From positions 4,096,501-4,160,500 of the forward strand of contig JAYKKM010000196.1 in assembly GCA_035772405.1 (NCBI GenBank): 64,000 nucleotides of DNA. Direction: 5' to 3'. The DNA is from Chrysogorgia sp. JL179-B06. Lineage: Eukaryota; Cnidaria; Anthozoa; Scleralcyonacea; Chrysogorgiidae. How positions within the stretch are numbered: position 1 is the stretch's first letter; every line of letters begins with the position of its first letter. The position numbers and the translations under genes are program-made. The notes below the pieces were generated by a model that was given only the letters and a program-made list of their open reading frames with translations, did no database searches and was not told the origin of the DNA. Of this stretch, positions 28,301-35,105 are shown one piece after another.

Positions 28301-31300
28301 GACGATTTTTTCATCGGAGAACCACTTTAACGTACTGTTTCAGCGCCGTTTTGTACGCCGTTCTTTTCCCCAATCTCTACTGGGAGACATCGAATCTTCT
28401 CTTCAAACGTAGAACCGAGCCCCTCACTTCGAACGACGTCTATCTGAGTAGGACACCTCTTTGTGACGGACACCTTTGAGACGGACACCTCTTCGAGTCG
28501 GTTACATCTTTCATCCTTATATAAGGGCTTCTGTAACTCCTAAGTGAAGTTGCTGGTGACATTTTCTATTGCATACATCCATGCAACAGAACAATCTGCA
28601 TTTGCCATAAAATATTAATAAAAATCTAGTGTAAACTTTTTATGAAAATGAAAATTTTGTTCAAATATTTCCACATTATGGTTTCATTTTCACTATTAAA
28701 ACATATGGTTAAAATTTATGGATATGTCACTGGAGAAACGCTCGAGAAAACACGTCAGCAATGTACTCGTAAAAATTCAAAATCAACCCGCGAAAATTGC
28801 AACAAACATAATTTAACTGACCAATTAAAACATGATCGCGGACGTAGAGCTGAAAACTATATGGAGCCTCGTTGAGCAATATTTTTATTTGCAGGCCATG
28901 ATGGATAGAGGGAAGAAAGATAAACTACCCGAGATGCAACTTGGTTTTATCGATGCAATTTGTATGCCAGTCTATAAGGTTTGAATATCACCTGTGAATT
29001 AATTTGAACAACGAACAAATAAACAATTCAAGGGGAACTGTAGTCTAAAAACAAATAATATTTAAATCAAAGACCTTAAATATTTAGAAATGTTAATAAT
29101 TTGACGATATAACGTTTCCATTCTCGTATTTTATGTTTGTGGACAGCGCCATTTTATAGTTTGCTCGATGGCTCAAATTCGATGTACAACGGCGGTTGCT
29201 TTTCAATTTTGACGTCACTGAGTGCAAGGAACAAAAGACAAGCACTCAATTACGTCAAAATTAATTGAAATTGAATTGAGGATAACCTTTCATGTTACTC
29301 CATCACCAATATAAACATCACTGGATAACATCAAGGGAATCGAGCGAGGTGGGAGGGTTAGGAAGACACTTAAGGCGGGGGGTTAGGGTTAGAAAACTCA
29401 TTAGGTGGAGGATTAGGGTTAGGATCTAAGTTGTTTTGGGGTTTGCGGTTATTTCATGACGATTATATACCTCGATTCATTTGGTGATGGAGTAACATGA
29501 AAGGTTAACCAAAATTGAAAAGAAAACCGCCGCTGTGCATCAACTTTGAGCCGTCGAGCAAATTCTAAAATGGCGGAAAATGGCGGTGTCCAGAAGCTTA
29601 AAATAGGAGAAGGAAAATATTATTTCTCGAGTACAAGAGCAGATACCGTAAAACTATTAACATTTCTAAACATTATACTTAAAGGCCTTTTATTTAAAAG
29701 TTGACAGCAGTTCCCCTTTGAACTAACAAATAAATAAACAAACGTTCCGAAAGCTTGTTCCTGCAAAGTATCATTTTTAATGGTTTTAATTTGTGAAAAA
29801 GTTCTCCATCTCTTCCTAGGCTTTTGCCAAACTCAGCCCTAGCTTGAAACCTCTACTTGATGGTGTGCTAGACAATAGAAGTCATTGGGAGGAGTTGGCT
29901 AATACGCAAAAGAGGAAAATGCAAGGTAAACAAAATCGCTGTGACTATTTGAACGGGCAACTGGTCAAGTCGTAATAAAATACTAAATCGCCGGCAGTCC
30001 GTAATCGTGGCACTAATCTTAACGCAAACCCTAATCCTAACCCAAAGAAAAAAGAATGAAAGCAAAAAAAATTAATGAAGATTTACAAAAAGTGTTCGTT
30101 GTGGGGATCGAACCAGCCCGCTTCGGCACCAATTCTGGAAACTAACCCCGACTACACTAGGTGAGCAGGCGCAACAGAGAGCAAGTTAAAATGTATTTGA
30201 AGTCGAAACACGTATGATTACGGACTGGCGGTCATTTAGTATTTTTACGACTTGACCGGCTGCCAGTCAAATAGTTACGACTCACTTGGAAACAAAATCA
30301 GATTTATTTGTAATTAAGTTGAATGTTGATATGACTTTTGTAGCTGTTACACACCATGCTTTCGACACTTTCAATGTTCAATATACACTTAGAACATAGT
30401 ACAAAGAAAATCCTTCAAAACGTTATTAGCCACTGAAATAGGCCATAAATGAACGACCATATCAGTCAAAAGGTGGTCAGGCCAAAATAAAAAAAATATC
30501 TTGGTTTCCGGTTTCCCGACCCTACCTAGTTTTTGGCCAGTAAAATACTGACCCTAATCTTTTTATTGAAATTTTGAGAAGCCTGGGCACGAGTTGCAGA
30601 TTGATTTGCATCCTGGGATAGCAAACATGGCTGCCGATCCATCAGTGTGGTTTGGTAAACCTATTGTTCATCCATGCAATGTTTGGAAACAAAAATGTAA
30701 AAAAAAAACCCGACCTACCCTTCCTAATTTTTTCCAGCATGAAATAGGAAACCTAGGTATTTGTTTTCTTGGCCTCACTGGTAGCGAGGCCAAAATATCA
30801 TGTGACTTATCAGTGTGACGTCAAGGTCTTTGCAAAGAATGTAAAGATGGCAGAAATTAATAAGAAAGCTACATGCATAACAAACTGAAGGTCATGAAAT
30901 ACGACATACAGTAAAAACCCGCGAGTAAGAACCTGCGTTTTCCCAAGTTAGCCTAAACAGGTTCTTATATAAATGGTACTTAGCACAAATTGAGGCTATT
31001 TAGGTTCTTAAATAGGTTCTTACTTTCTAAAGAAAAAAATACATTGTAGCTAATAGAATTTAGTGGTATTCAGCCTGTATTCCTTATAATATAACATCTG
31101 CATACCATGTAAGTATTTATAAAGAAATTCATGAAAAAAACAGACTCTTCCATATGCTGATGTGTAGCCATGGAGATACTGTATAAACAATATATATACA
31201 GTTACAGTATTTATGTGTAATTACAACAATAACAATTCTATTTGATTTTCAACATTGGCATTTACATTGTATTAAATTGGAGTAATAAGGCACCTGTGTC

Positions 31301-31686
31301 TCCAAAAATGTTGATCTGTATCTTATTCACCCAAGTGTACACATCTTTTTATATAGATTTTAAAAAATAAGAACCTGTTTCAAATTTTAGGCTAAACAAG
31401 TTCTTGTATAGAGGGGGGTATAACTGGCAAATTTTAGCCTAACAGGTTCTTAAAAACTAGCTTCTTACTCGCGGGTTTTTACTGTACTCGAAATCACTGG
31501 AGACTCTCTGGGACAGATTTTTAAAGCAACTTGTCGATTTTGTGGCTGAAAACAATGTCTTAGAAGTTTTTCAGAAAATAACAAATACAAAATGTTGTTA
31601 TTATATGGCTTTTTGTTAATTTTCTTCTCTGTTTTTAACGCTGTTTTCCAGAGCCACGGCTTCAATTCCCAACCGGAAGGCCTTGA
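1197..31686 (+). CDS. Cyclic nucleotide phosphodiesterase, PDE5/6/11 clade (3' part of gene, 13 exons plus a candidate last exon)
   Basis: The product should hydrolyse cGMP and possibly cAMP to the 5'-monophosphate in the cytosol, with GAF domains giving allosteric control. Joined exons give about 417 residues: the end of a GAF domain (exons at 1197 and 4899), a linker helix (8721, 9620) and the full catalytic HD domain (14274 to 29925). Visible hallmarks are YHNWRH (proton-donor and metal His), the signature [10 protein letters not shown], the metal Asp in [11 protein letters not shown] and the invariant Gln in MQLGFIDAI, followed by the clamp Phe. All junctions have AG/GT sites and matching phases. 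The N-terminus and GAF-A lie before the window. The text resembles both PDE5 and PDE11 ([22 protein letters not shown]), so I do not choose between them. The frame is open throughout, so the gene looks functional. Introns run from 0.26 to 5.2 kb and are filled with repeats. Confidence 0.93.
1549..2345. mobile_element. TTAA-flanked foldback element A
   Basis: The ends read AGTGCCTAT...ATAGGCACT, flanked by TTAA at 1545-1548 and 2346-2349. Arms of roughly 200 bases contain TGATGACGTCACAAGGTGGA and its complement. TTAA target duplication and short AGTGCC termini are features of piggyBac-type MITEs. There is no transposase. Confidence 0.75.
2350..3757. mobile_element. TTAA-flanked foldback element B with internal tandem repeats
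   Basis: The ends GTCAAACAACATTCTGTCAA (2350) and its complement (to 3757) are flanked by TTAA. Arms run about 120 bases. The interior holds four diverged copies (2930, 3061, 3221, 3406) of a 130-185-base unit containing GACTCGCTAATTCCAAATCT, and an 18-base poly-G at 3582-3599. Confidence 0.7.
3762..4545. mobile_element. TTAA-flanked foldback element C
   Basis: AGTGCCTATGAAACGAA at the left is repeated inverted at the right end. Arms extend about 250 bases and carry GACGTCAAAGG and AGATATACACGATTTTC. TTAA flanks both ends. It shares one TTAA with element B on its left and one with fragment D on its right. Confidence 0.78.
4550..4699. mobile_element. TTAA element fragment D (single arm)
   Basis: The right end GCTGTATAGGCACT plus TTAA is the complement of the left end of element A (AGTGCCTATACAGC). 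The left arm is missing. It ends 200 bases before a PDE exon. Confidence 0.6.
4899..4991 (+). CDS. PDE exon: GAF C-terminal helix (31 codons)
   Basis: It encodes [20 protein letters not shown] and then [11 protein letters not shown], the long helix that ends the GAF domain and leads to the catalytic domain. The acceptor is ATTTCCGTTTAG and the donor is GAG|GTAATT, phase 0 at both ends. It follows on exactly from NDENLFE of the previous exon. Confidence 0.93.
5118..5598. mobile_element. Foldback element with TTAGGG-like interior
   Basis: Arms of about 70 bases contain GAATCCGCGGTACTACAGCG at 5137 and its near-complement at 5555-5585. The interior has repeated GGGTTAATATTAGGGTTAGT. Confidence 0.65.
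5599..6060 (+). repeat. 84-bp minisatellite, 5.5 copies
   Basis: Copies start at 5599, 5683, 5767, 5851, 5935 and 6019 and are nearly identical; they alternate between TACTAGAGAG and TACTACAGAG. Because 84 is a multiple of three, one frame stays open and looks like a repeat protein, but no splice or start context supports it. Part of the unit (CTGTTATGCCTCATCAAACT) also occurs once at about 5050, the likely source. Confidence 0.85.
6560..6772 (-). repeat. tRNA-derived SINE
   Basis: On the minus strand a tRNA-like head has A-box GGTGGTCTAGTGGTCAGTG and B-box GAGTTCGAATGC. It is followed by GTGGGTTTTCTCCGGGTTCT, a tail motif seen in many animal SINEs. The head does not fold as a good tRNA. Confidence 0.65.
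7780..7858 (-). repeat. tRNA-like sequence (SINE head or pseudo-tRNA)
   Basis: The complement reads TAGCTCAAAGGTTAGAGC (A-box/D-arm) and GGTTCGATTCC (B-box). The T-stem has one mismatch and the acceptor ends pair poorly, so it is not called a working tRNA. Confidence 0.5.
8721..8771 (+). CDS. PDE exon: linker start (17 codons)
   Basis: This short exon encodes [17 protein letters not shown], the conserved LSYHA motif that opens the linker to the PDE catalytic domain. The acceptor is CTCTCTCTAG and the donor is AAG|GTGATT; both ends are phase 0. A TTTG microsatellite begins about 30 bases after the donor. It is too short for routine ORF calling and was found by frame continuity. Confidence 0.9.
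8800..9330. repeat. TTTG/CTTG microsatellite, about 530 bp
   Basis: TTTG repeats with scattered CTTG and a few CTTT units. A four-base period leaves long open frames on both strands, which are artefacts. It starts about 30 bases after a PDE donor site. Confidence 0.95.
9620..9766 (+). CDS. PDE exon: linker and first catalytic helix (49 codons)
   Basis: It encodes [20 protein letters not shown], then the stretch ending [10 protein letters not shown]. This matches the PDE5/11 region with the FSFSDFxLSDxET pattern and the MF-x-L-x-L helix. The acceptor is GATCTTTGCAG and the donor is GAT|GTAAGT, phase 0 at both ends. Confidence 0.93.
10287..10787. mobile_element. Mariner/pogo-type MITE (CAGTCAAACCTG termini)
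   Basis: The ends CAGTCAAACCTGTATTAAGC and its complement are flanked by TA on both sides, the Tc1/mariner target duplication. The interior repeats the short phrase TATTAAGCGGTC several times. No transposase is present. Confidence 0.8.
10866..11133. mobile_element. Foldback element with long hairpin
   Basis: About 115 bases from ATATAAAACAAGCGTTCACT are repeated inverted after a short AT-rich loop (10994-11016). The arms contain GAGCTTTCGGCTGTCAGACT. The arms are nearly identical, so the element is young. Confidence 0.75.
11262..11467. mobile_element. Small inverted-repeat element
   Basis: AACAATTAGACAACGAGCCAG near the left edge is matched by the inverted GGCTTATTGTCTAATTGTT at the right edge. 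The interior is non-coding. Confidence 0.4.
11740..12190. mobile_element. Repeat with GCCTCCTCCGCAGGC motif
   Basis: The stretch CCATGTTACGTGTGAAAAGT to the CCTCCTCCGCAGG motif also occurs at 33590-33720. The motif is repeated inverted at about 12168. This is a dispersed repeat family with no coding capacity. Confidence 0.5.
12509..12733. mobile_element. Foldback element with GACGTTTCGACGGCCTCAGC arms
   Basis: About 100-base arms (12509-12613 and 12637-12733) surround a loop of some 20 bases. The arms carry GGTCATCTTCAGAGTCAAGT and its complement. Confidence 0.7.
12970..13525. repeat. Dispersed repeat with GTAGCACCCTATGTTTTCTA start
   Basis: The left part (TTTTCTACATAATACATAA...CTTAAGGAAGCCTAG) and the right end (GAGCCACCTTAAG) recur at 26517-27336. 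That gives a second copy against which an insertion there can be mapped. Confidence 0.6.
14274..14381 (+). CDS. PDE exon: catalytic domain, HNWRH motif (36 codons)
   Basis: It encodes [20 protein letters not shown] followed by [16 protein letters not shown]. The YHNWRH motif carries the proton-donor histidine and the first metal-binding histidine of class I phosphodiesterases. The acceptor is GATGTTTACAG and the donor is AAG|GTAATA, phase 0 at both ends. Confidence 0.96.
15600..15709 (+). CDS. PDE exon: HD metal-binding signature
   Basis: It encodes [20 protein letters not shown], then [16 protein letters not shown]. The HDLDHxGxNN string is the class I PDE signature and supplies metal-binding His and Asp. 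The acceptor is TTTTTATTAG and the donor is GTGAA|GTAAGT. The exon ends in phase 2 and is completed to Lys by the first base of the next exon. Confidence 0.97.
15855..16440. mobile_element. Foldback element related to the 37.3-kb family
   Basis: ATCCTTTTCGGTATATCTTT at the left and GAGATCTCGCAAGGAATTATG at the right match the ends of the elements at 37276 and 39454. CTCTTTCCTGTC and GACAGGAAAGAG form an inner inverted pair. Confidence 0.6.
16852..16939 (+). CDS. PDE exon: catalytic domain, EHHHF motif
   Basis: After one base that completes a Lys codon it encodes [20 protein letters not shown] followed by HCKMILHSS. The MEHHHF motif is conserved in the PDE catalytic core. The acceptor is TTTGTTTTTAG and the donor is TCG|GTAAGA. 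It ends in phase 0. Confidence 0.96.
17464..20222. repeat. 20-bp satellite array, about 138 copies
   Basis: The unit is GAAAGAGGTTACGCTACGAT. A two-state position near its end gives ACGAT or ACGTT, and there are rarer variants (GCCACG, GAGATT, GTTAAAG). Units stay in step for 2.7 kb with only a few one-base slips (around 18150, 19026-19060 and 19546-19590). Two similar runs of 19-base units 520 bases apart suggest block duplication. No long open frame spans it. It lies inside a PDE intron. Confidence 0.95.
20376..20476 (+). CDS. PDE exon: catalytic domain, LATDLALY helix
   Basis: It encodes [20 protein letters not shown] and then [13 protein letters not shown]. The I-L-A-T-D-L-A-L-Y run is a hallmark of PDE5/6/11 catalytic domains. 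The acceptor is TTATTTCCATTTAG and the donor is TTCAA|GTACGT. It ends in phase 2, completed to Lys by the exon at 25671. The 20-bp satellite lies in the intron just before it. Confidence 0.96.
20542..21202. mobile_element. TTAA-flanked foldback element, AGGGGCACTCCACT ends
   Basis: The termini AGGGGCACTCCACT and complement are flanked by TTAA at 20538-20541 and 21203-21206. Long arms carry ATCTGATGAAGATTA and TGACGTCA-type sites. Confidence 0.75.
21455..21702. mobile_element. TTAA element, truncated left end
   Basis: The right end ATAGGCACT plus TTAA and the stretch CATGAAGATGAAATTTTCG match the element at 34196-34603. Inner arms (CTCATTTGACGTCATGTCCGG and complement) fold back. The left AGTGCC end is missing. 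Confidence 0.6.
22156..22430 (+). repeat. tRNA-derived SINE (copy 1)
   Basis: The A-box-like TGGTCTAGTGGTTACC and B-box-like GGTTTAAATCC are followed by a body with AGTGCTGCCTTTGCAATAAT and CCCTCGGAACCCCTAT. The same sequence is at 63790-64000, and a decayed minus-strand piece lies at 49095-49196. Confidence 0.8.
23200..23322. mobile_element. Small foldback element
   Basis: AACTGTCTCGTTCTTTAAAA at the left and its near-complement at the right give arms of about 35 bases that include AAATCCCGTTTATTT. Confidence 0.6.
23505..23725. repeat. Two-copy tandem repeat, about 125 bp
   Basis: GATACGATTGTTTTCTAATATA at 23525 and GATACGATCGCTTTCGAATATA at 23638 begin two diverged copies that share GTTGACCA-TG-TATTTTCTT. 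Confidence 0.5.
23748..24428 (-). pseudogene. Decayed viral-type packaging ATPase fragment (Polinton/adintovirus-like), copy 1
   Basis: Two overlapping minus-strand frames together show an ATPase of the FtsK/A32 packaging type known from Polintons (Mavericks) and adintoviruses. One frame (24428-24219) has a Walker A-like GCIQSGK and the other (24294-23821) a Walker B-like NLIVLDNLI, with the second acidic position replaced by Asn. The frame breaks at the Walker A region, and no neighbouring capsid, polymerase or integrase gene is present. It is an inactive remnant in a PDE intron. Family assignment is by recalled pattern; other viral A32-like ATPases are possible. Confidence 0.6.
24440..25195. 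repeat. Pyrimidine-rich and purine-rich repeats facing each other
   Basis: CTCCTCCTCTTGCTCC-type repeats (24440-24665) face GAGGAGGAGAAAGAGGAGG-type repeats (24970-25190). A shorter inverted pair between them (TTTTGGCATGATGTCAT near 24858 and complement near 24905) marks the centre. The long Ser/Pro/Leu- or Arg/Lys/Glu-rich frames here are low-complexity artefacts. Confidence 0.8.
25230..25530 (+). pseudogene. Decayed packaging ATPase fragment, copy 2 (inverted)
   Basis: This is the inverted counterpart of copy 1. It encodes the region around the Walker A-like GCTQSGKS and is followed by a stop and a shifted frame carrying [10 protein letters not shown]. It ends abruptly near 25530, before the Walker B segment. 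The two copies are the arms of an inverted repeat centred near 24870. Confidence 0.6.
25671..25748 (+). CDS. PDE exon: catalytic domain, FFELV segment
   Basis: One base completes the Lys codon; the exon then encodes [20 protein letters not shown] and NKKLL. This corresponds to the RxxFFELVxxGxYxW segment between the LATDL helix and the ACDLSA motif. The acceptor is TTTACCTTGCAG and the donor is TTAGG|GTAAGA, ending in phase 2. It lies about 140 bases downstream of a viral-type ATPase fragment inserted in the same intron. Confidence 0.92.
25922..26366. mobile_element. TTAA-flanked foldback element, AGTGGAACTGTACC ends
   Basis: TTAA is at 25918-25921 and 26367-26370. Long arms include TTCTCGAGTACAAGAG-type and TGACGTCA sequences. 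Relatives lie at 29031-29717 and, partially, at 17230-17400. Confidence 0.7.
26433..26496 (+). CDS. PDE exon: metal-binding Asp, [10 protein letters not shown]
   Basis: After one base that completes Gly, it encodes [20 protein letters not shown] and a further R. The Asp of VCD is the fourth metal ligand; SAITKPW is diagnostic of the PDE5/6/11 group. The acceptor is TTTTGTTATAG and the donor is AGG|GTAAGG. It ends in phase 0. Confidence 0.96.
26517..27336. repeat. Repeat copy split by a nested TTAA element
   Basis: The outer sequence matches 12970-13525. Within it, CTTAAG is interrupted at about 26590-27072 by a foldback element with ends GGTGCCTATAACGTCAAA and GGGGCACT, flanked by TTAA on both sides. 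The uninterrupted site is seen at about 13042 (CTTAAGGAAGCC). Confidence 0.7.
27480..27554 (+). CDS. PDE exon: catalytic domain (25 codons)
   Basis: It encodes [20 protein letters not shown] followed by KEQPA, matching the conserved ELVxxEFFxQGDxExxEL segment. The acceptor is TATAATTTCAG and the donor is GCT|GTAAGA, phase 0 at both ends. Confidence 0.96.
27602..28326. mobile_element. Foldback element, GGTTCTCCGATGAAAAAATC ends
   Basis: Arms of roughly 200 bases carry AAAATGAGACAGAATGGCTTT and complement. The right end reads GAACCACT plus TTAA; the left TTAA is lost. The same end is found at 1-24, and a partial copy at about 47170. Confidence 0.65.
28327..28894. other. Intron tail, short degenerate repeats
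   Basis: It contains several spaced copies of GACGGACACCT (about 28450-28490). No exon is seen before the one at 28895. Confidence 0.4.
28895..28978 (+). CDS. PDE exon: invariant glutamine, MQLGFID
   Basis: It encodes [20 protein letters not shown] and then AICMPVYK. The Gln of MQLGFID is the invariant purine-binding glutamine, and the following Phe is the base-stacking clamp residue. The acceptor is TTTTTATTTGCAG and the donor is AAG|GTTTGA, phase 0 at both ends. Confidence 0.96.
29031..29717. mobile_element. Foldback element with a second element nested inside
   Basis: The ends AGGGGAACTG and CAGTTCCCCT belong to the family at 25922. Inside, 29284-29508 has its own ends, AACCTTTCATGTTACTCCAT and complement, and an interior with GGGTTAGGGTTAG. 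The nested copy therefore jumped in later. Confidence 0.65.
29820..29925 (+). CDS. PDE exon: C-terminal helices of catalytic domain
   Basis: It encodes [20 protein letters not shown] and then [15 protein letters not shown], matching the last conserved helices (PLLDxxxxNRxxWxxL). The acceptor is CATCTCTTCCTAG and the donor is CAAG|GTAAAC. It ends in phase 1, so at least one more coding exon must follow downstream. Confidence 0.94.
29938..30290. mobile_element. Foldback element carrying a tRNA-like segment
   Basis: The arms include GCCGGCAGTCCGTAATCGTG and complement. Between them, at about 30100-30175 on the minus strand, there is a B-box-like GGTTCGATCCC and a D-arm-like stretch. Confidence 0.55.
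30909..31494. mobile_element. Mariner/pogo-type MITE (CAGTAAAAACCCGCG termini)
   Basis: CAGTAAAAACCCGCGAGTAAG and complement are flanked by TA at both ends. The interior repeats AGCCTAAACAGGTTCTTA. No transposase is present. Confidence 0.8.
31652..31686 (+). CDS. Candidate terminal PDE exon
   Basis: A strong pyrimidine tract (31621-31650) ends in TTTTCCAG. With the phase-1 G of the previous exon, the sequence reads [11 protein letters not shown] and then a stop at 31684. If the AG two bases further on is used instead, a 16-residue tail ([16 protein letters not shown]) results. An AATAAA at about 31989 could be the polyadenylation signal. PDE tails are poorly conserved, so this rests on splice-site strength and phase only. 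Confidence 0.35.
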
Positions 31687-32244
31687 AGTTGCATTTTTCT
31701 TAGTTGATCCCGGTTGGGTCTTGAAAGTATATGATTCAATACTCGAAATTTAATACCATAACTTTTTCTTCATCTTAAATTTAACTAGCCTTGTTTGAAA
31801 TCTTGTTTTTATAGAAAATCAACACAAGTGACAGCCAACAACAAATGCTGTGGTGCTTGTGGGGAAACGATGAATTAATTGACCTGAGACGATTACCTTT
31901 CCTCGAAAATATGACCAAACGTAACCATTTCTGTTTTTCTGTATATTTTCTGTAAAAATTAATGGCCATGCATAATGCAAAGTATTCGAAATAAAACCAC
32001 TCACAAAGTTGCGAATAATAATTTGGCTGATGTTTCGTGTAATAGATCAAACACGAGTAAGTGTTCTTCCTCTTATTTCAACACACCGAGGAAGTTGAAA
32101 AAACGAGGCGAAGCTGACGTTTTTTAACGATCTTCGAGGTGTTTTGAAATTGGAGGAAGAACTCTTTACGAATGTTTGAACTTGCTTTTCAAACGACGCT
32201 GTATTTTTAAAGAAAATAGAAAAACTCTTACACGGAATTGATTA

Positions 32245-32655
32245 TACTGACTTTAGTTTATTTTCAAAGTTTCAGCATTCCTATCAATTTAGTTAAGAAG
32301 ATATTGCTAGTTGAAGTTGAAAATTTGAGGATTTTATGCCATATTGGCTTTGAAAATATGACGTCATTGAGTGATTTTTTTATCGGCAGTGGAGTTGTTT
32401 TGATGGCGATCACATAGTGATAGCTGTTGTGAATGCTATTTGGACGAAAATTAGTCGAAATAAACTATTTAGTTCCTCATGCAGGAAAGTAGAGGAGCTT
32501 CTTATACATAATACGAGATAGAATCACTCAGTGACGTCATATTTGAGAAACAAATATGGCGTCGAAATTGAACAAACTCTCCAACTGCAACTAGCCATAT
32601 CTTAACTAAATTGATAGGAATGCTGAAACTTTGGAAATAAACTAAAGTCAGTAAG
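32245..32655. mobile_element. Foldback element
   Basis: CTTTAGTTTATTTTCAAAGT near 32253 pairs with an inverted copy ending near 32650. TGACGTCA sites occur in both arms. The flanking phrase GGAGGAAGAACTCTTTACGA occurs at 32152 and 32823, so a second repeat surrounds it. Confidence 0.55.
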
Positions 32656-33259
32656 ATCTTTCATACGAACTACATTTGTATTTTGGCCGGAGTATCCCTT
32701 TAATTTCGTATCTTGGTACCAATGTGGCGTCGTTTGGGAAACTTATATGAAACTTCAGCCAAGTTCTTTCTGATTTCAAAATACCGAGAAGTAAGTTGAA
32801 ACAATCTTTGACGTGTTTCAAATCGGAGGAAGAACTCTTTACGAATGTTTGTACTTGCTTTTCAAACAAACCAGTGTTTAGAGAGAAAATCGATATAAAA
32901 CTACCAAAATGCGTTTAGAATAAATATCATTTCACAACTTTTTTTGTATTGCTTTTTATAGAATACTTTGCATTTACATTAATTTTTGCCACAGTTTTTC
33001 GAACCATTTAAAAAACTCGCAGTATACAGTTTATCGCGCGTCTATATAAGGTCCATTTCAAACGTCGAATTTTTCATGTCCCGAACTTGATGTAAATTAG
33101 CAAGATCCTTTGCGTTCAAGATCATTTATAAATGATCTTGAAAAAAATTATAAATGATATAGCTTCGGCACGTGAGAAGTTCGACGTTTGAAATGGGACT
33201 ATAAAACACTCGGCTAACGCTTCAATACTTATTAACCGAGTGCGAGGTCTGTATTCAGT

Positions 33260-33925
33260 ACGGGAAAGTATTTGGTAGTCAATTTATCCCGGGCGTTCTA
33301 TGACCACCTCCCGCTGGACGATCTTTTTTAATATCTGCGAGAGGTGGGACGAAATGAGAGATTGTACTGCTATCATACGATCGGACATGCCTGTATGACT
33401 CTCTCCTCCGCAGAGGCTTATTTTTATTAGAGGAAGGCGTGCGGGCAAAATGGGGTAGCGCGCGGGGAGTGGATCGAGGAAAATCGGAGGCGCGCGATGG
33501 ACGACCGTCTCCGATTTTCCTCTCGCTACGCTTTTTCTAATAAATAATATAACTAAGCCTCTGCGGAGGAGAGAGCCTAATAACCAAGTTAAGGCCATGT
33601 TACGTGTGAAAAGTTTCCTTGCAGCTCGCGACGCATTTTCCTGCGCGCGTCCGATTTTCCTCCCGCTACGCGCGCCTTTTCTAATAAAATATATAAGCCT
33701 CTGCGGAGGAGAGAGCCTGTATGATGAAATACATCATAGAACTGCTAACCTCAAAACACTTAGATCCTAACCCTAACCCCCCGCCTAATGGGTTTTCTAA
33801 CCCCCGCCTAATAGTTTTCTAATACTAACCTTAATGCTAATAAAAAGATCATCCAGAAGACGTTTGCTTGCCCAGGATAAATTGACTACGAAATAAATAA
33901 ATTGACTACGAAAGTATTTGCCTAA
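33260..33925. mobile_element. Compound foldback region with CTGCGGAGGAGAG motifs
   Basis: AGTCAATTTATCCCGGGCG (33275) and its near-complement (33873) bracket several copies of CTCTGCGGAGGAGAGAGCCT. Part of the region repeats 11740-11820. Confidence 0.5.
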
Positions 33926-34074
33926 GGTTTTCGTACAGACCGAGCTAAAAAGGTTTGTACGATAAAACCGAAGGCAAATACTTTCCTTACAGATTGAGCT
34001 AACGAGGTTAATAAGGAATTCATTATATGGCTTTTGCTTTTAACACTGTTATCGTTTTGCGAAGTGGCGGTTTA

Positions 34075-35015
34075 CATTACTTGTTTGTTTTTACCTATCA
34101 CTTTATGTTTACCTAAACCATTTATTCATCTTACTTTTACCTATCGCTTCATGTTTACCTACCATTCATTCGTCTTGTTTTTACCTATCGCTTAAAGTGC
34201 CTATCCGGGGTTTGGGGATTTTTACATATTTCTCTTGAGAAGAATTGTAAAATATCTTGTCGTGCGAACATTTTATCTTCATGCCTTTTCCCCCTGCTAA
34301 AGTGATGAACTATTCACAGGAAATGACGTCAAAGCAGGGACACGCAAAACATTGCACATTGATTCAGCAGTGAAATATAAAGACAGTTTGGGAATTGAGC
34401 GAATTTTGTCTGAACATGTGTGTTTTTAGTGTGCAATGACTTCGTGTCCCTGCTTTGACGTCATTTCCTGTGAATAGTAAATCAACTTTAACAGGAAAAA
34501 GGCATGAAGATGAAATTTTCGAACGACAAGATGTATTACATTTCTTCTTGGTAGAACCCAAAGATCACGAATATGTGAAATCCCAAAACCCCGGATAGGC
34601 ACTTTAATGTTTACCTTAGCATTCATTCACCTTGTTTTTACTTATCGCTTCATGTTTACCTTAGCATTCATTCACCTTGTTTTTACCTATCGCTTCATGT
34701 TTACCTCAGCATTCATTCATCTTCTTTTTACCTATCGCTTCATGTTTACCTGACATTCATTCGTCTTGTTTTTACCTATCGCTTCATGTTTACCTGACAT
34801 TCATTCACCTTGTTTTTACCTATCGCTTCATGTTTACCTTAGCATTCATTCATCTTATTTTTACCTATCACTTCATGTTTACCTTAGCATTCATTCGTCT
34901 TGTTTTTACCTATCGCTTCATGTTTACCTGACATTCATTCATTCATCTTATTTTTACCTATCGCTTCATGTTTACCTGACATTCATGCATTCATATTATT
35001 ATTATTATTATTATT
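34075..35015. repeat. 44-bp minisatellite interrupted by a MITE
   Basis: The unit contains CTATCGCTTCATGTTTACCT, and the spacing varies slightly. About 3 units lie before and about 9 after the insertion at 34196-34603. Frames open across it are repeat artefacts. Confidence 0.85.
34196..34603. mobile_element. TTAA foldback element inserted in the minisatellite
   Basis: AGTGCCTATCCGGGGTTTGG and complement are flanked by TTAA at 34192-34195 and 34604-34607. The host minisatellite continues on both sides, which shows the insertion and its TTAA target directly. Confidence 0.85.
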
Positions 35016-35105
35016 CGTCTTGTTTTTACTTGAAATGTTGGAGAAAACTATTTACATCCGCTCACAGCAATTTGTTGTTCTAAATCTTTTCTAAAATATT
35101 CTTAA

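Noticed and set aside
34677..35094. Overlapping 64-105-residue frames
   Set aside because: All three follow the 44-bp minisatellite and are products of its period.
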